NCBI RefSeq assembly: GCF_900112235.1
Contig: NZ_FOLH01000002.1
Span: 186,001-250,000, forward strand
DNA from: Marinospirillum celere
GTDB taxonomy: Bacteria; Pseudomonadota; Gammaproteobacteria; Pseudomonadales; Halomonadaceae
Reading direction: 5' to 3'
Length of the DNA stretch: 64,000 bases
A model generated the notes under the pieces. The model searched no databases. It saw only the letters and a program-made list of their open reading frames with translations, and had not been told where the DNA came from. The translations under genes and the position numbers were made by a program. Of this stretch, positions 17,584 to 26,340 are shown in pieces. Positions within the stretch are counted from its first letter, which is position 1. Every line of letters starts with the position of its first letter.

Positions 17584-19082
17584 TGTTGGATTGGTATTTC
17601 TGGCTACCTCTGCTGGTGCTTTCAACCTCTTTGGTTGCTTCAGGTTTTATTTTTTGGATTAACGAAAATCGCAGTCAGTTGCGCAGTGGTATTAACCTGA
17701 CAGCAGCAGTACTAAAAATCGCCCTGGTAGTGATTATTCTACTGGGTGTTATGGGTGGGGAGGTTTATGAAACTCGTTTTGCACTCTTGGCCGATATTGA
17801 CTTTGTGCTCCGCGCAGATGCCCTGGGAGTCATGTTTGCCGGGCTTTCTTCGGTGCTCTGGCTGTTCACTACCATTTATGCGATTGGCTATCTTGAGGGT
17901 ACGCCCAACAGAAGACGCTTCTTTGGTTTCTTTGGTCTCTGCGTAGCTTCTACCCTGGGTATTGCCTTTGCAGGTAATCTTTTTACTTTCCTGATTTTTT
18001 ATGAACTTCTAACCCTCTCAACCTACCCGCTGGTTGTTCACCGGGGAACGGCCAAAGCCTTGCGTGCCGGTAAAATTTATTTGATTTATACCCTCGGTGG
18101 TGGCCTGGTTCTTCTGATGGGCGTGCTCTGGCTTTATGGTTTAGCGGGTGATCTCAGCTTCTATGGACGCAATCATCTGGATGCTTTAGCGGTCACTCAA
18201 CCTGCCGCCCTGAAATGGATTTTCTTCCTGTTGATTGCTGGGCTTTCGGTTAAGGCTGCTATGGTACCTTTTCATGGTTGGCTGCCCCAGGCAATGGTTG
18301 CCCCGGCACCGGTCAGTGCCTTGTTGCATGCGGTTGCAGTCGTCAAGGCCGGTGCCTTCGGTATTGTGCGTGTTGTTTACGATGTCTATGGAATTACCCT
18401 GACCTGGGAGCTGGGCCTCCTGCTGCCTTTGGGAATTGCGGCGGCTGTGACCATTATTTATGGCTCTATCCGTGCGCTGATGCAGGAGGATATCAAAAAA
18501 CGTCTGGCCTTCTCGACGATCAGCCAAGTGTCTTATATCGCCTTGGGTATCAGCCTTTTCGGGCCAGCCGGGACGATTGGTGGCTTGGTACATCTGCTGC
18601 ATCAGGGCTTGATGAAGGTAACCCTGTTTTTTTGTGCGGGCAACTATGCCGAGACTTTAGGGGTTCACAAGATCAAAGATCTGGATGGCGCTGGTCGACG
18701 CATGCCGGGTACCAGTCTTGCGTTTACAATCGGGGCTCTGGGTATGATCGGGGTGCCGCCAGTCGCAGGCTTCATCAGTAAATGGTATTTGGGTATTGGA
18801 GCGGTAGCCGCCAGCAACTATTGGGTGCTGGGTGTGTTGGTGGCTAGTAGTCTTTTGAATGCCGCCTATTTCTTACCCGTGCTCTACCGTATTTGGTTTA
18901 GACCCCAGGAGCAGCCCTGGCCTCATGAGCGGGTCTTGGGGCGCTGGGATACAAGTCTTTGGCTGCTCGTCCCTGCCTTGGTGACCGCTGCCTTGAGTCT
19001 GCTGGCCGGTGTTTTTGCAGCCTCCGGATTCAGTCCTTTGACTTGGGTTGAGTTGATCACCAGCCGGGAGTATCTGCCATGA
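17583..19082 (+). CDS. Mrp-type antiporter core subunit, second of three
   Basis: A 499-residue NuoL/M/N-family membrane protein. TM5 Glu141 (FLIFYELLTLSTYPLVVH), TM7 Lys224 (LSVKAAMVPFHGWLPQAM) and the TM8 HAVAVVKAG motif (Lys255) are all intact. TGATG overlap with the previous gene sets the start at ATG 17583 rather than the TTG one codon earlier; GGAGGGGGAG lies upstream. Confidence 0.9.
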   Translation: MLDWYFWLPLLVLSTSLVASGFIFWINENRSQLRSGINLTAAVLKIALVVIILLGVMGGEVYETRFALLADIDFVLRADALGVMFAGLSSVLWLFTTIYAIGYLEGTPNRRRFFGFFGLCVASTLGIAFAGNLFTFLIFYELLTLSTYPLVVHRGTAKALRAGKIYLIYTLGGGLVLLMGVLWLYGLAGDLSFYGRNHLDALAVTQPAALKWIFFLLIAGLSVKAAMVPFHGWLPQAMVAPAPVSALLHAVAVVKAGAFGIVRVVYDVYGITLTWELGLLLPLGIAAAVTIIYGSIRALMQEDIKKRLAFSTISQVSYIALGISLFGPAGTIGGLVHLLHQGLMKVTLFFCAGNYAETLGVHKIKDLDGAGRRMPGTSLAFTIGALGMIGVPPVAGFISKWYLGIGAVAASNYWVLGVLVASSLLNAAYFLPVLYRIWFRPQEQPWPHERVLGRWDTSLWLLVPALVTAALSLLAGVFAASGFSPLTWVELITSREYLP

Positions 19083-20857
19083 TTGAAGCCTTGTTGTTTT
19101 TAACACCTGTATGGCCGCTGGTGGTACTGGTTTGTTCGGCTGCTTGGCGTTTTGCGAAAGGCGAAACAGCCAGTTTTGGTTTCCTGTGGCTGACAGCGCC
19201 CTTACCAGGGCTCCTGTTGGCGGTGCTTGCAGAACCTGACCCTGCAGCCAGCTTTTTGGAATTACCTGGGCTTTTTCTGGGAGCGCTTTGGTGGCTGGAT
19301 GAAGTACGCTTGGTCTTCCTGCTAATGACCAGTTTGCTTTGGCTGTTGGCAGGTTGCTATGCCCGAGGCTACCTCAAGGTAAGCCAGGGAGCCAAGGATC
19401 AGCTGAAAGCCAGGTTAAGAAGCTTTGAATACCTTTGGCTGCTTACTTTGGCTGGCAACCTGCTGCTGATAGTTGCTGAGGACATTGCCAGCTTCTACAC
19501 CGGCTTTGCGATCATGACTTTTTCAGGCTATGGGCTTGTGATTCATTTTCGTAGCCATGAAGGCCTGGCTGCAGGACGCAGCTACCTCTATCTGGCTTTA
19601 TTGGGTGAAGGCTTGCTGCTGATTGGTTTTCTGGGTGCAGCTTCTCAGGCAGCCGAACCCTTGATGTCCCAAATTCCTTTAATTCTGGAACCAGACAATA
19701 GCTTGGGGCTGCCTCTTTTGCTCTGTCTTTTATTGGGTTTTGGGGTGAAAGCGGGTTTGGCACTCTTGCATGTCTGGTTGCCGGTTGCTCATTCGGTTGC
19801 TCCAACGCCTGCAAGTGCAGTGCTTTCAGGAGCCATGATTAAAGCAGGTTTATTAGGCTGGTGGTTGACGCTACCTCTGGGAACCAGCAACTGGCCGGAA
19901 GTGGGTCAGGCCCTGCTGTTGGCAGGCTTGGTTGCTGCCCTGGGTGCGGGGCTTTTGGGTGCTCTGCAATTTAAAGCCAAGGCAGTTTTGGCTTATTCCA
20001 GTATCAGTCAAATGGGCATGATGACTAGCCTGGTGGGTGTGGGCCTGTTGGATTTTACGCTCTGGCCTGCGTTGGTGCCTGTTCTTTTACTCTTCCTTGT
20101 GCATCATGGCCTTAACAAAGGCAGCCTGTTTTTGGCTGTCGGGATGAATGAACGCCTGCCTCTGCGCTGGACCCCTTTGTTGTGGTTGGGTCTGGTGCTG
20201 CCACCTCTGGCCCTGGTTGGCTGGTTGGGCAGTGGCACCTTGAATAAAACCCTGATGAAGGGGGTGCTCTATGAGGCTGGTTGGCAACCTTTGGTGTTTT
20301 GGTTAACGCTTGCTGGCTTGGCGACCAGCTTACTGATGTTCCGTTATCTATGGCTTTTGTACCTGGCTCGCCAGCAACTCAGTCAGCAAGAAAAACAACC
20401 ACAAAAAATCAACTTCTGGATGCTGGGCAGCTGGTTACTCTTGCTGATCCTGGGCTTGTTGACCCCCTGGTGGCTGCCCTTGTCTATCGATAACTTTCTT
20501 TGGCCAGATCAACAGGGTTGGCTGGATTTGGCTTGGCCGGTTCTTGCAGGCTTGGTGTTGGCCGTCTTGGCCTGGGCTCTTACCCGTCGCTCTTCAGCCT
20601 GGCAGAAGTGGGTGCCCCCTTTGGGTGATCTTTTAGTGGTTTACAGGTATTTGGGGTTGGGTCTGCTAAAGGGAGTTCGCGGACTGATTGCTGGCTGGGA
20701 TGCTGCAATGCAGCAGCTGGTGGCTTGGTTGGGCTCTTTAAAGAGCTTGGGGCTTTTAATGGATAAAATCAGTTATCAGGAAATTGCCTGGCGTCGGGAA
20801 GCCGCCTTAATTTTTACTTTGTTACTCGTGGTTTTATCGGGACTCTTGCTGCTATGA
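19079..20857 (+). CDS. Mrp-type antiporter core subunit, third of three, TM5 Glu missing
   Basis: A 592-residue NuoL-like protein with an extended C-terminal region beyond residue 470. The TM7 motif GFGVKAGLALLHVWLPVAH and TM8 Lys (GAMIKAGLLGW) are present. At the TM5 position, where family members carry Glu (as in VGLELL and FYELL of its two neighbours), it reads FYTGFAIMTFSG, with Ala144 aligned to the Glu. This subunit may be structural or have changed ion coupling. The 4-nt overlap with the preceding gene and with the downstream flavoprotein gene continues the operon. Confidence 0.87.
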   Translation: MIEALLFLTPVWPLVVLVCSAAWRFAKGETASFGFLWLTAPLPGLLLAVLAEPDPAASFLELPGLFLGALWWLDEVRLVFLLMTSLLWLLAGCYARGYLKVSQGAKDQLKARLRSFEYLWLLTLAGNLLLIVAEDIASFYTGFAIMTFSGYGLVIHFRSHEGLAAGRSYLYLALLGEGLLLIGFLGAASQAAEPLMSQIPLILEPDNSLGLPLLLCLLLGFGVKAGLALLHVWLPVAHSVAPTPASAVLSGAMIKAGLLGWWLTLPLGTSNWPEVGQALLLAGLVAALGAGLLGALQFKAKAVLAYSSISQMGMMTSLVGVGLLDFTLWPALVPVLLLFLVHHGLNKGSLFLAVGMNERLPLRWTPLLWLGLVLPPLALVGWLGSGTLNKTLMKGVLYEAGWQPLVFWLTLAGLATSLLMFRYLWLLYLARQQLSQQEKQPQKINFWMLGSWLLLLILGLLTPWWLPLSIDNFLWPDQQGWLDLAWPVLAGLVLAVLAWALTRRSSAWQKWVPPLGDLLVVYRYLGLGLLKGVRGLIAGWDAAMQQLVAWLGSLKSLGLLMDKISYQEIAWRREAALIFTLLLVVLSGLLLL

Positions 20858-22062
20858 GCCAAACAGCTGATGTCGTGGTTCTCGGTGCAGGGGCTGCTGG
20901 ACTCATGGCAGCTACCACTGCTGGCTATACGGGTAAAAAAGTACTGCTGCTGGACCATACCGACAAACCAGGCAAAAAGATTCTGATGTCCGGTGGTGGG
21001 CGCTGTAATTTTACCAACCTGAATACCACGCCAGCCCATTTTCTATCCAGCAATCCCAATTTTTGTATTTCAGCCTTAAAGCGCTATACCCCCCAGCATT
21101 TTGTGGAACTGGTGGAACGCCATGGCGTGGACTTTGTAGAAAAAGCACCGGGTCAATTGTTTTGTGCAGGCAAAAGTAAGGAAATACTTAATCTGCTTTT
21201 GACTGAGGCAGACTGGGCCGGGGTGGACCTGCGGATGAAAACCAGCATCAATCAGGTTGCAACCACCGCCGAGAGCGTTCGTCTGGAAACCTCAGCAGGT
21301 TCGATCGATGCAGGTACTTTGATTGTTGCTACCGGTGGCCTTTCTATTCCAACTTTAGGGGCCACTGGTTTTGGTTATGATTTGGCCCGCCAGTTGGGAC
21401 TTAACCTCTTGCCCACGCGTGCAGGCTTGGTGCCTTTTACCCTTCATCCTGAGTTAAAGGAGCGCTTGGCCCCCTTGTCGGGTTTAAGTGCTGAAGTGGA
21501 AGTAACCTGTGGTGGGCACAGCTTTGCCGAACCCTTACTGATAACTCATCGTGGCTTGTCGGGCCCTTCGATTCTTCAGGCATCCAGCTACTGGCAACCG
21601 GGTGCTTCGGTAACGATTAACTGGTTGCCAGGTTTGCAGGTGGTTGAAGAACTCAGTCAGTTACGCCTAACAGCTCCCAAAAGCAGCCTCAATGCCTGGT
21701 TGAATGACCATCATGCTAAACGTCTGGCAGGCCTGCTGACCGAAATGCTGCAAGAAGAATTTGCAAGCAAGAAGTTGCAGCTGCCCGAGCGTCTGGCTGA
21801 TTTCTCCAACAACCAGTTGGAGCTGGTGGGCCAGTTTTTACAAGAATGGACCTTCACCCCGGCAGGTACTGAAGGTTATCGAACGGCCGAAGTCACTCTG
21901 GGTGGCGTGGACACTCAAGCAATTTCATCACGGGATTTTAGTGTTAAAGACTTGCCGCAAATTCGCTTTATTGGTGAAGTTCTGGATGTTACCGGACAGC
22001 TGGGTGGCTTTAACTTCCAATGGGCCTGGGCTTCAGGTGTCGCAGCGGGGCAGGATTTGTAG
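20854..22062 (+). CDS. HI0933/BaiN-type NAD(P)/FAD-dependent oxidoreductase
   Basis: A 402-residue flavoprotein. The N-terminal GAGAAGLMAA (about residues 11-20) is the dinucleotide motif, DHTDKPGKKILMSGGGRCNFTN is split over the family's hallmark GKKILMSGGGRCN, and TGGLSIPTLGATGFGYDLA and TGQLGGFNFQWAWASG complete the HI0933 pattern. The physiological substrate of this subfamily in proteobacteria is not known. Its ATG overlaps the end of the Mrp operon by 4 nt, though a functional link is not evident. Confidence 0.9.
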   Translation: MSQTADVVVLGAGAAGLMAATTAGYTGKKVLLLDHTDKPGKKILMSGGGRCNFTNLNTTPAHFLSSNPNFCISALKRYTPQHFVELVERHGVDFVEKAPGQLFCAGKSKEILNLLLTEADWAGVDLRMKTSINQVATTAESVRLETSAGSIDAGTLIVATGGLSIPTLGATGFGYDLARQLGLNLLPTRAGLVPFTLHPELKERLAPLSGLSAEVEVTCGGHSFAEPLLITHRGLSGPSILQASSYWQPGASVTINWLPGLQVVEELSQLRLTAPKSSLNAWLNDHHAKRLAGLLTEMLQEEFASKKLQLPERLADFSNNQLELVGQFLQEWTFTPAGTEGYRTAEVTLGGVDTQAISSRDFSVKDLPQIRFIGEVLDVTGQLGGFNFQWAWASGVAAGQDL

Positions 22063-22095
22063 TGCTTGCGCCTTAATAGAGAGTGACTTGTTGTT

Positions 22096-22428
22096 ATGAA
22101 AAACTGGATATTTCTTGGGGTTGCAATTGTTGCTGAAGTACTGGCAACCTCTGCACTGAAGTCAAGTGAAGGCTTTACGCGCTTAGTGCCCAGTGTGCTG
22201 GTGGTTTTGGGTTATGGGATTGCTTTTTATTTTTTAGCCTTGACTCTTAAAGTCATTCCAGTCGGTGTTGCCTATGCAATTTGGGCAGGCTTGGGTATTG
22301 TTTTGATAGCCCTTTTGGGTTGGCTGGTTTTTGGTCAAAAGTTGGATATGCCCGCTATTTTGGGCATGCTGCTGATTATCAGTGGTGTGCTGGTTATCAA
22401 TCTTTTTTCGCAAACCGCTAGCCATTAA
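22096..22428 (+). CDS. Small multidrug resistance (SMR) family transporter
   Basis: A 110-residue inner-membrane protein with four transmembrane helices. The TM1 Glu essential for proton exchange is present ([15 protein letters not shown], Glu14). [15 protein letters not shown] is the TM3 signature of EmrE-type members. It probably exports quaternary ammonium or similar cations. No guanidine riboswitch is visible in the 33-bp gap upstream. Confidence 0.92.
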   Translation: MKNWIFLGVAIVAEVLATSALKSSEGFTRLVPSVLVVLGYGIAFYFLALTLKVIPVGVAYAIWAGLGIVLIALLGWLVFGQKLDMPAILGMLLIISGVLVINLFSQTASH

Positions 22429-22447
22429 CTTTTGCTTGGAGCTAAGC

Positions 22448-22783
22448 ATGCCTTGGTTATTTTCTTATGGCACTTTACAGCAAAAAAAAGTACAGCTTGC
22501 TAATTTTGGGCGGGAGTTGAAAGGGGAGCCAGATCTGCTCCCTGGCTATCAAGTGGGTGAAATTCGTATTACCGATGAGCGGGTTTTAAGGGAAAGTGGC
22601 AAGGCAATTCATCCTATTCTCAGATATACCGGCAATCCAGAAGATGAAGTGAGTGGCAGTGTCTTTGAGTTAACTGCAGCTGAACTGGAACAGGCGGATG
22701 ACTATGAGGTAAGTGACTATAAGAGGGTTTCTGCAACCCTAAAATCAGGGCGCCTTTGTTGGATCTATGCGGCCGCTGATTAA
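22448..22783 (+). CDS. Gamma-glutamylcyclotransferase (AIG2-like) family protein
   Basis: A 111-residue AIG2-like domain protein. The glycine loop FSYGTLQQKKVQ opens the fold, and the Glu in SVFELTAAELEQADDYEV is the usual catalytic acid position. Reactions in the family include gamma-glutamyl amine and peptide cyclisation; the substrate here is unknown. ATG 22448 has GGAG upstream. The longer frame from 22382 overlaps the SMR gene and is rejected. Confidence 0.85.
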   Translation: MPWLFSYGTLQQKKVQLANFGRELKGEPDLLPGYQVGEIRITDERVLRESGKAIHPILRYTGNPEDEVSGSVFELTAAELEQADDYEVSDYKRVSATLKSGRLCWIYAAAD

Positions 22784-22796
22784 AAAGGTTGATGCC

Positions 22797-23657
22797 ATGT
22801 ATTTATCACGCAACCCACTACACTATCTGTCCTTTGCAGTTTTGCTGGCGTTGCTTTTTTTGGTGTTTTTTATCACAGGGCTGCCTCTTTCTGCCCCAAC
22901 TTACCTGAATTCAATCCTTGGCCTGCCACTGCCAGGCTTTTGGTTTCCAGTGATCTTAACCACTGTACTTTTATTGGGGCCCTTTTTACTGGGCAGCTTA
23001 GTCTATGAGCGCTTGGCATACCTTTGGCTGGTTCTGATTGTCTTGGCGTCCATGGGTTTGCGTGCGGTTATGTTTACAGCAGATGGAGACCCCCATTTTC
23101 TAAGCCCTACCTTTTTGGTTATTGACTGTCTTCTGGTCGTCGTGGGCTTGGGGTGTGTTTATGTGGGCAGGCTACTCGTTATTGATAAAGAAGAGTTTGA
23201 GTCCCGAAAACGTTTAGGCTCTGCCCTGGTTAATAAACCGGTACCAGAAGGGTTGAACGCAAGTCTGCTGATGAGGTTGAAGGCCTGGGCACAGGGTACG
23301 GCTTATGGTTTGGGAGTGAGTGCCTTTGTGTTCTTTATTACGCCTTTTGTTTTTGGCGGGTTTTGGTTGTTGGTGTGGGCTGCACTCTTGGGCTTTGCGT
23401 GCTCTGGGATTAAGGTTTCCTGGGATGATTGGATTAAAGAGCGGTTGCGGGGCTATCAGGGATTCTATAGTCATAACCTCCAGCCGGCTTACTGGAAAAA
23501 ACTACCCGGCCTCTTCTTAGGCCTAGTGGTGGGTAGTTTAGGGCTTTACTTATTTTACCGGCTGGAACTTGTCAATGAGGTGCTCTTCTATCTAAGCCTT
23601 GTGACTACTTGGATAGCAGGCCCCATTTATCTTTATCACCAAAACAAAAATTTTTAG
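22797..23657 (+). CDS. Uncharacterised inner-membrane protein
   Basis: A 286-residue protein I do not recognise. Hydrophobicity suggests about seven transmembrane segments: three or four near residues 10-110, a soluble loop rich in charged residues (about 135-165), two around 175-215 and two at the C-terminus. ATG 22797 is placed after AAAAAGG with good spacing; an in-frame ATG at 22767 lies inside the previous gene. It converges on the small gene at 23667. Confidence 0.72.
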   Translation: MYLSRNPLHYLSFAVLLALLFLVFFITGLPLSAPTYLNSILGLPLPGFWFPVILTTVLLLGPFLLGSLVYERLAYLWLVLIVLASMGLRAVMFTADGDPHFLSPTFLVIDCLLVVVGLGCVYVGRLLVIDKEEFESRKRLGSALVNKPVPEGLNASLLMRLKAWAQGTAYGLGVSAFVFFITPFVFGGFWLLVWAALLGFACSGIKVSWDDWIKERLRGYQGFYSHNLQPAYWKKLPGLFLGLVVGSLGLYLFYRLELVNEVLFYLSLVTTWIAGPIYLYHQNKNF

Positions 23658-23666
23658 AAGGGTTGC

Positions 23667-23879
23667 TTAGCGAAACAACCAGCTACGTAGCCAGTTGGCA
23701 CGAGCAGCCCTAGCTTGACGTTCTACTTTTTCAAGATCAATACGCCCTGCATTCAAGCGATACTCAAGAGGAACCACTTCCTGGAATTGCATGGTTTGGT
23801 CATTGGCTGCAACTGCTGCAGTGTCTAGGCGCTCTTCGCTGGTGTAGTCAGTGGCAAGATTCATCACCTGTGAGTTCAT
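23667..23879 (-). CDS. Small hypothetical protein
   Basis: A 70-residue soluble protein (MNSQVMNLATDY...) with a central PLEYRLNAGRIDLEKVERQA segment and a basic, aromatic C-terminus. I recognise similar short proteins in Oceanospirillales but cannot name a family. A GAGGAGG ribosome-binding site precedes the ATG at 23877-23879. It is divergent from the LysR gene. Confidence 0.65.
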   Translation of the reverse strand: MNSQVMNLATDYTSEERLDTAAVAANDQTMQFQEVVPLEYRLNAGRIDLEKVERQARAARANWLRSWLFR

Positions 23880-23970
23880 TGCATTCCTCCTCTTGGTTGG
23901 GTTGGCTTTGTTAATCAGGGCGCGAATGCTAATCTGAACCTGAGTTAAATAAAATCCCCAAAAAATTAAA

Positions 23971-24956
23971 ATGGAGTTTGCAAAATCGAACAGCAAAAAA
24001 GGCAGCGCAGTGGCGGCCCTTTAAGAATTCATTGGGATGATTTTGAAACCCTGCTCGCCATTGCCGAAACAGGTTCCTTATCAGGTGCAGCCAGGCATTT
24101 GAAGGTGAGCCATGCGACTATTTTCAGGCGTTTGGGGGATATTGAAAAACGCCTGGGTGTGCTGCTGTTCGAACGTTCGCGCCGCGGCTATTTACCTACT
24201 CAAGCCGGTGAAGAGTTGGCTGCGACTGCCCGTGAAATTGAGGCTCGGGTGTTAGCTGCTGAAAGGCGAGTTGTGGGTCGTGATTTGCAGCCGCGTGGAG
24301 CCGTTTGGGTCACAACCACGGATTCACTGTTTGCGGGTTTGCTTGCCCCCTTATTTGCTCAGTTTCAGCAGGAATATCCAGGTATTCTGTTGGATATAGC
24401 CGTTTCTAATCAGCCTTTAAACCTGACCCGCCGCGAAGCTGATGTGGCTATTCGAGCTTCCAAAGCACCACCCGATCATTTGGTGGGTCGTAAGCTGGTT
24501 GATATCGGTATGGCGGTTTATGGTCGTCGCGCTGATTTTAAAGAGGGTGTTGGAGAGCTGAAGGACTTAGCTTGGGTAGGCCCGGGTGCCCGCTTGCTGG
24601 ATCAGCCCTTAAGGGACTGGATGTTTGAGCAGGGGTATGATCACCACTGTCAATTTCGGGTGGATACCCTGATCGGTATGTTGAATGGTATTAAAGCGGG
24701 TTTGGGAGTAGCCGTTTTGCCCTGTTATTTGGGCGACCATGAACCTGAATTAATCCAGCTAACTGATCCGATTGAGCCTTTAAGCTATCAGCTTTGGTTC
24801 CTGTTCCACCCAGATTTACGTGGGGTTGCCCGAATTAATTCGTTATTGGATTATATGACCGCAGCTATCAGAGAGCAGAAAGAGCGTATTGCGGGAACCA
24901 ACAGAAAACCACTTAACCAGGATGAACACCTCAATGACCAACCTGATCACTACTGA
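23971..24956 (+). CDS. LysR family regulator with an apparent 5' frame break
   Basis: The body is a clear LysR regulator. The HTH reads DFETLLAIAETGSLSGAARH, then LKVSHATIFRR, followed by the effector-binding domain. The HTH is open upstream to an in-frame TAA, but no ATG, GTG or TTG exists there before a TTG (24099) that would cut the HTH in half. An ATG at 23971 opens in another frame and joins the HTH frame exactly if the A run at 23995-24000 had seven As instead of six, giving MEFAKSNSKKRQRS then RIHWDDF. So this is a base-call error, a recent frameshift, or a -1 slip on the A run. Its target is unknown; the hydrolase downstream overlaps it. Confidence 0.8.
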
Positions 24957-25722
24957 AGACCTCTATTTAAAGGTACCCGGTGGCGATATTTTTGTACGCC
25001 TGTGGCAGCCAGAGCTTTGTAAAAGCAGTCTCCCGATCATTTTGCTGCATGACTCTCTGGGTAGTGTTGAGTTATGGCGGGATTTCCCCCAACGCTTGGC
25101 CGAACACCTGCAACAACCGGTTTTCGCCTATGATCGCCTGGGTTTTGGACAATCTTCTCCCCGTGATGCTTTGCCATCCTGGCATTTTGTTGAGGAAGAA
25201 GCGGAAGTTTATTTTCCAGAGTTGCTGCGGGGTTTGGATATTCAGGAGTTTGCCCTGCTCGGACATAGTGTTGGCGGGGCTATGGCTTTGAATGTGGCTG
25301 CCGTCTATGGTCAGATTTGTCGTTGGGTTGTCACTGAGGCCGCCCAAACCTTTGTTGAAGAACGTACGCGCGAAGGTATTCGTCAGGCAGAGAAGCTGTT
25401 TGTAGATCCCAGCCAGTTTGAGCGCTTGAAGCGATGGCATGGCGATAAAGCCCAGTGGGTTTTGGATGCCTGGATTAAAACCTGGTTGGCTCCTGAGTTT
25501 AGTGACTGGAACCTGAGTTCAGCCTTGGCCAGGATTGAGAGCCCTGTGTTGGCTTTGCATGGCGATCAGGATGAATATGGCTCTTCTGCTTTTCCTGAAT
25601 TGATCGTCAGGCAGGTGCCGACTGGTGCGCAGATGCGTTTGTTGTCTGAATGTGGGCATGTGCCTCATCGGGAGCAGCAAGAGCAAGTATTAGCAGAAAT
25701 TGAATCTTTTCTTGGGCATTGA
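24934..25722 (+). CDS. Alpha/beta hydrolase
   Basis: About 262 residues with an alpha/beta hydrolase fold. The nucleophile elbow is GHSVGG, the acid is in LALHGDQDEYG and the His is in ECGHVPHRE, completing a Ser-Asp-His triad. HDSLGSVELWRDFP is the oxyanion-region phrase. ATG 24934 lies about 10 nt after AGGA and starts within the last codons of the LysR gene; ATG 24922 is an alternative. Co-transcription with the LysR gene is likely. The substrate is unknown. Confidence 0.85.
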   Translation: MTNLITTEDLYLKVPGGDIFVRLWQPELCKSSLPIILLHDSLGSVELWRDFPQRLAEHLQQPVFAYDRLGFGQSSPRDALPSWHFVEEEAEVYFPELLRGLDIQEFALLGHSVGGAMALNVAAVYGQICRWVVTEAAQTFVEERTREGIRQAEKLFVDPSQFERLKRWHGDKAQWVLDAWIKTWLAPEFSDWNLSSALARIESPVLALHGDQDEYGSSAFPELIVRQVPTGAQMRLLSECGHVPHREQQEQVLAEIESFLGH

Positions 25723-25779
25723 ACCCCCAGGTTTCAACCTTTAGCATGCAGTTAGGTTTATTTGTATGTGAGGTCAACT

Positions 25780-26340
25780 ATGGCACGGACTCCTTCTGCT
25801 ATGCTCCCCTTGGGCACCCCTTTGCCGGATGCGAATCTTCCTGACCCCAATAATCAATATTGGCGCTTGTCTGAATCCTTGGGTAGTAAGGGCTTACTGG
25901 TCATGTTTATCTGTAACCATTGCCCTTTTGTGCTGCATATTGCGCCTTTTTTGGAAACGCTTTACGACCAATTGGATGAATTAGGTATCAAAACACTGGC
26001 GATTAACTCTAATGATATTAAAGCCTATCCTGCAGACTCCCCTGAAAAGATGTCAGAATTTGCTGCTGAATACAGGCTGCCCTTTCCTTACTTGTTTGAT
26101 TCCAGCCAGGAGGTAGCGAAGAGCTTTTCGGCTGCTTGCACCCCGGATTTCTTTTTGTTTGATCACCGGGGCAAGCTGAGCTATCGGGGACAATTGGATT
26201 CCAGCCGCCCAGGTAATGAGCAGCCAGTCACTGGTGAAGACTTACTGACTGCGGCCAAGCTTCTTTCTCAGGGGATTCAGCCTCCTGAAGTTCACCAGAA
26301 GCCCAGCCTGGGCTGTAATATCAAGTGGCGCTTTTCTTAG
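25780..26340 (+). CDS. Thioredoxin-fold (AhpC/TSA/redoxin-like) protein
   Basis: A 186-residue redoxin-domain protein with no signal peptide. The active region reads [12 protein letters not shown], a CxxC where AhpC/TSA members have a single Cys and thioredoxins have [17 protein letters not shown] contains a further Cys before the cis-Pro, typical of the family annotated as thioredoxin family protein. It probably acts in cytosolic thiol redox chemistry. ATG 25780 has GAGGT upstream. Its end overlaps the convergent chemoreceptor gene by 20 nt. Confidence 0.85.
   Translation: MARTPSAMLPLGTPLPDANLPDPNNQYWRLSESLGSKGLLVMFICNHCPFVLHIAPFLETLYDQLDELGIKTLAINSNDIKAYPADSPEKMSEFAAEYRLPFPYLFDSSQEVAKSFSAACTPDFFLFDHRGKLSYRGQLDSSRPGNEQPVTGEDLLTAAKLLSQGIQPPEVHQKPSLGCNIKWRFS

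Noticed and set aside
22063-22095. Guanidine riboswitch before the SMR gene
   Set aside because: The gap is only 33 nt and shows no conserved aptamer sequence.
23993-24003. Programmed -1 frameshift in the LysR gene
   Set aside because: The zero frame reads C-AAA-AAA-G, not the classical A-AAA-AAG phasing, and no stimulatory structure is evident; an indel is the simpler explanation.
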